A DNA stretch of 5,416 nucleotides from Ardenticatenales bacterium (GTDB lineage Bacteria > Chloroflexota > Anaerolineae > Ardenticatenales > Ardenticatenaceae). The position numbers were made by a program, and so were the translations under genes. A model generated the notes under the pieces. That model ran no database searches. It was not told the DNA's origin and was given only the letters and a program-made list of their open reading frames with translations. Numbering within the stretch: the stretch's first letter is position 1; each line of letters begins with the position of its first letter. Of this stretch, positions 5,326 through 5,416 are shown piece by piece. The stretch is from contig JACCSL010000725.1 of the NCBI GenBank assembly GCA_013812995.1, positions 1 through 5,416 on the forward strand. The letters are read 5' to 3'.

Positions 5326-5416
5326 GCCCGGCCCATCGCTTTGCGAAGCATAGAACCAAGCACCATGACGAGCAGAGCTGCCCAGCCAACCCGCTCCGGC
5401 CAGGAAGGGCTGAGGG
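5322..5416 (-). CDS. C-terminal tail of an upstream gene, probably a membrane protein (partial)
   Basis: In the frame offset from the flippase-like gene, the last 30 residues of a protein can be read before a TGA at 5324-5322. They contain a hydrophobic segment, WAALLVMVLGSML, followed by a basic end (RKAMGRA), as in the last membrane helix and cytoplasmic tail of an inner-membrane protein. The stop overlaps the next ATG as ATGA, the arrangement also seen further down this operon, which supports the frame. The remainder lies outside the window, so the function cannot be assigned. A polysaccharide polymerase or membrane glycosyltransferase would fit the neighbourhood, but this is only context. 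Confidence 0.6.
   Translation of the reverse strand, partial: LSPSWPERVGWAALLVMVLGSMLRKAMGRA

Noticed and set aside
5326..5416. N-terminal extension of the flippase-like gene
   Set aside because: The frame is open to the window edge, but the extension is not membrane-like, and another frame gives a plausible membrane-protein tail whose stop forms an ATGA junction with the chosen ATG.

Overview
The window looks like a chromosomal segment of a moderately GC-rich bacterium. A secreted gingipain-type (C25) protease beside a small PqqD-like protein, an HPr-kinase-like protein and a stand-alone S26 peptidase is a mix I associate with Chloroflexota (for example Ktedonobacteria or Roseiflexus relatives). 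This placement is inference only; the window holds no rRNA or tRNA marker. Every convincing gene is on the minus strand, so transcription runs from high to low coordinates. I see no tRNA, rRNA, CRISPR array or insertion sequence.

Layout in transcription order. (1) At 5416-3527 is the end of a glycoconjugate operon: the C-terminal tail of a probable membrane protein, a multi-pass flippase-like protein of the LPG-synthase transmembrane/UPF0104 family, and a WecG/TagA/CpsF (GT26) glycosyltransferase. The three are joined by 4-base ATGA and GTGA overlaps. (2) A 76-bp AT-rich gap at 3451-3526 carries a good sigma-70-type promoter with a 17-bp spacer. Just upstream of its -35 box lie two overlapping dyads built on TAC-AAATTT-GTA, with centres 11 bp apart. 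(3) At 3450-1688 is a compact four-gene unit: a soluble S26-type peptidase, an HPr-kinase/phosphorylase-like P-loop kinase, a PqqD-like peptide-binding protein (RiPP recognition element), and a 62-residue peptide that looks like a RiPP precursor. The first three genes overlap each other; the peptide gene has its own AGGAGG ribosome binding site. (4) At 1687-1483, downstream of the peptide gene, are several hairpins ending in a strong Rho-independent terminator (1561-1596), then a weak candidate promoter. (5) At 1482-1 is a TTG-initiated, signal-peptide-bearing C25 (gingipain-like) protease. Its propeptide and N-terminal region are inside the window; the catalytic domain must lie beyond position 1.

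The most interesting item is the four-gene unit with its own promoter and terminator. The gene set suggests a small ribosomal peptide that is bound by the PqqD-like protein, phosphorylated by the kinase and trimmed by the S26 peptidase. The unit has no lasso cyclase (asparagine-synthetase-like), no transglutaminase-like B2 protein, no radical SAM enzyme and no transporter. The peptide leader resembles a lasso leader but breaks its conserved Gly and Thr positions, and its C-terminal region lacks a suitably placed ring-acceptor acid. That region has a single hydroxyl residue, Ser60, near the C-terminus. A phosphopeptide made without a cyclase, possibly linked to the cell envelope, is therefore a testable hypothesis and not an established function.
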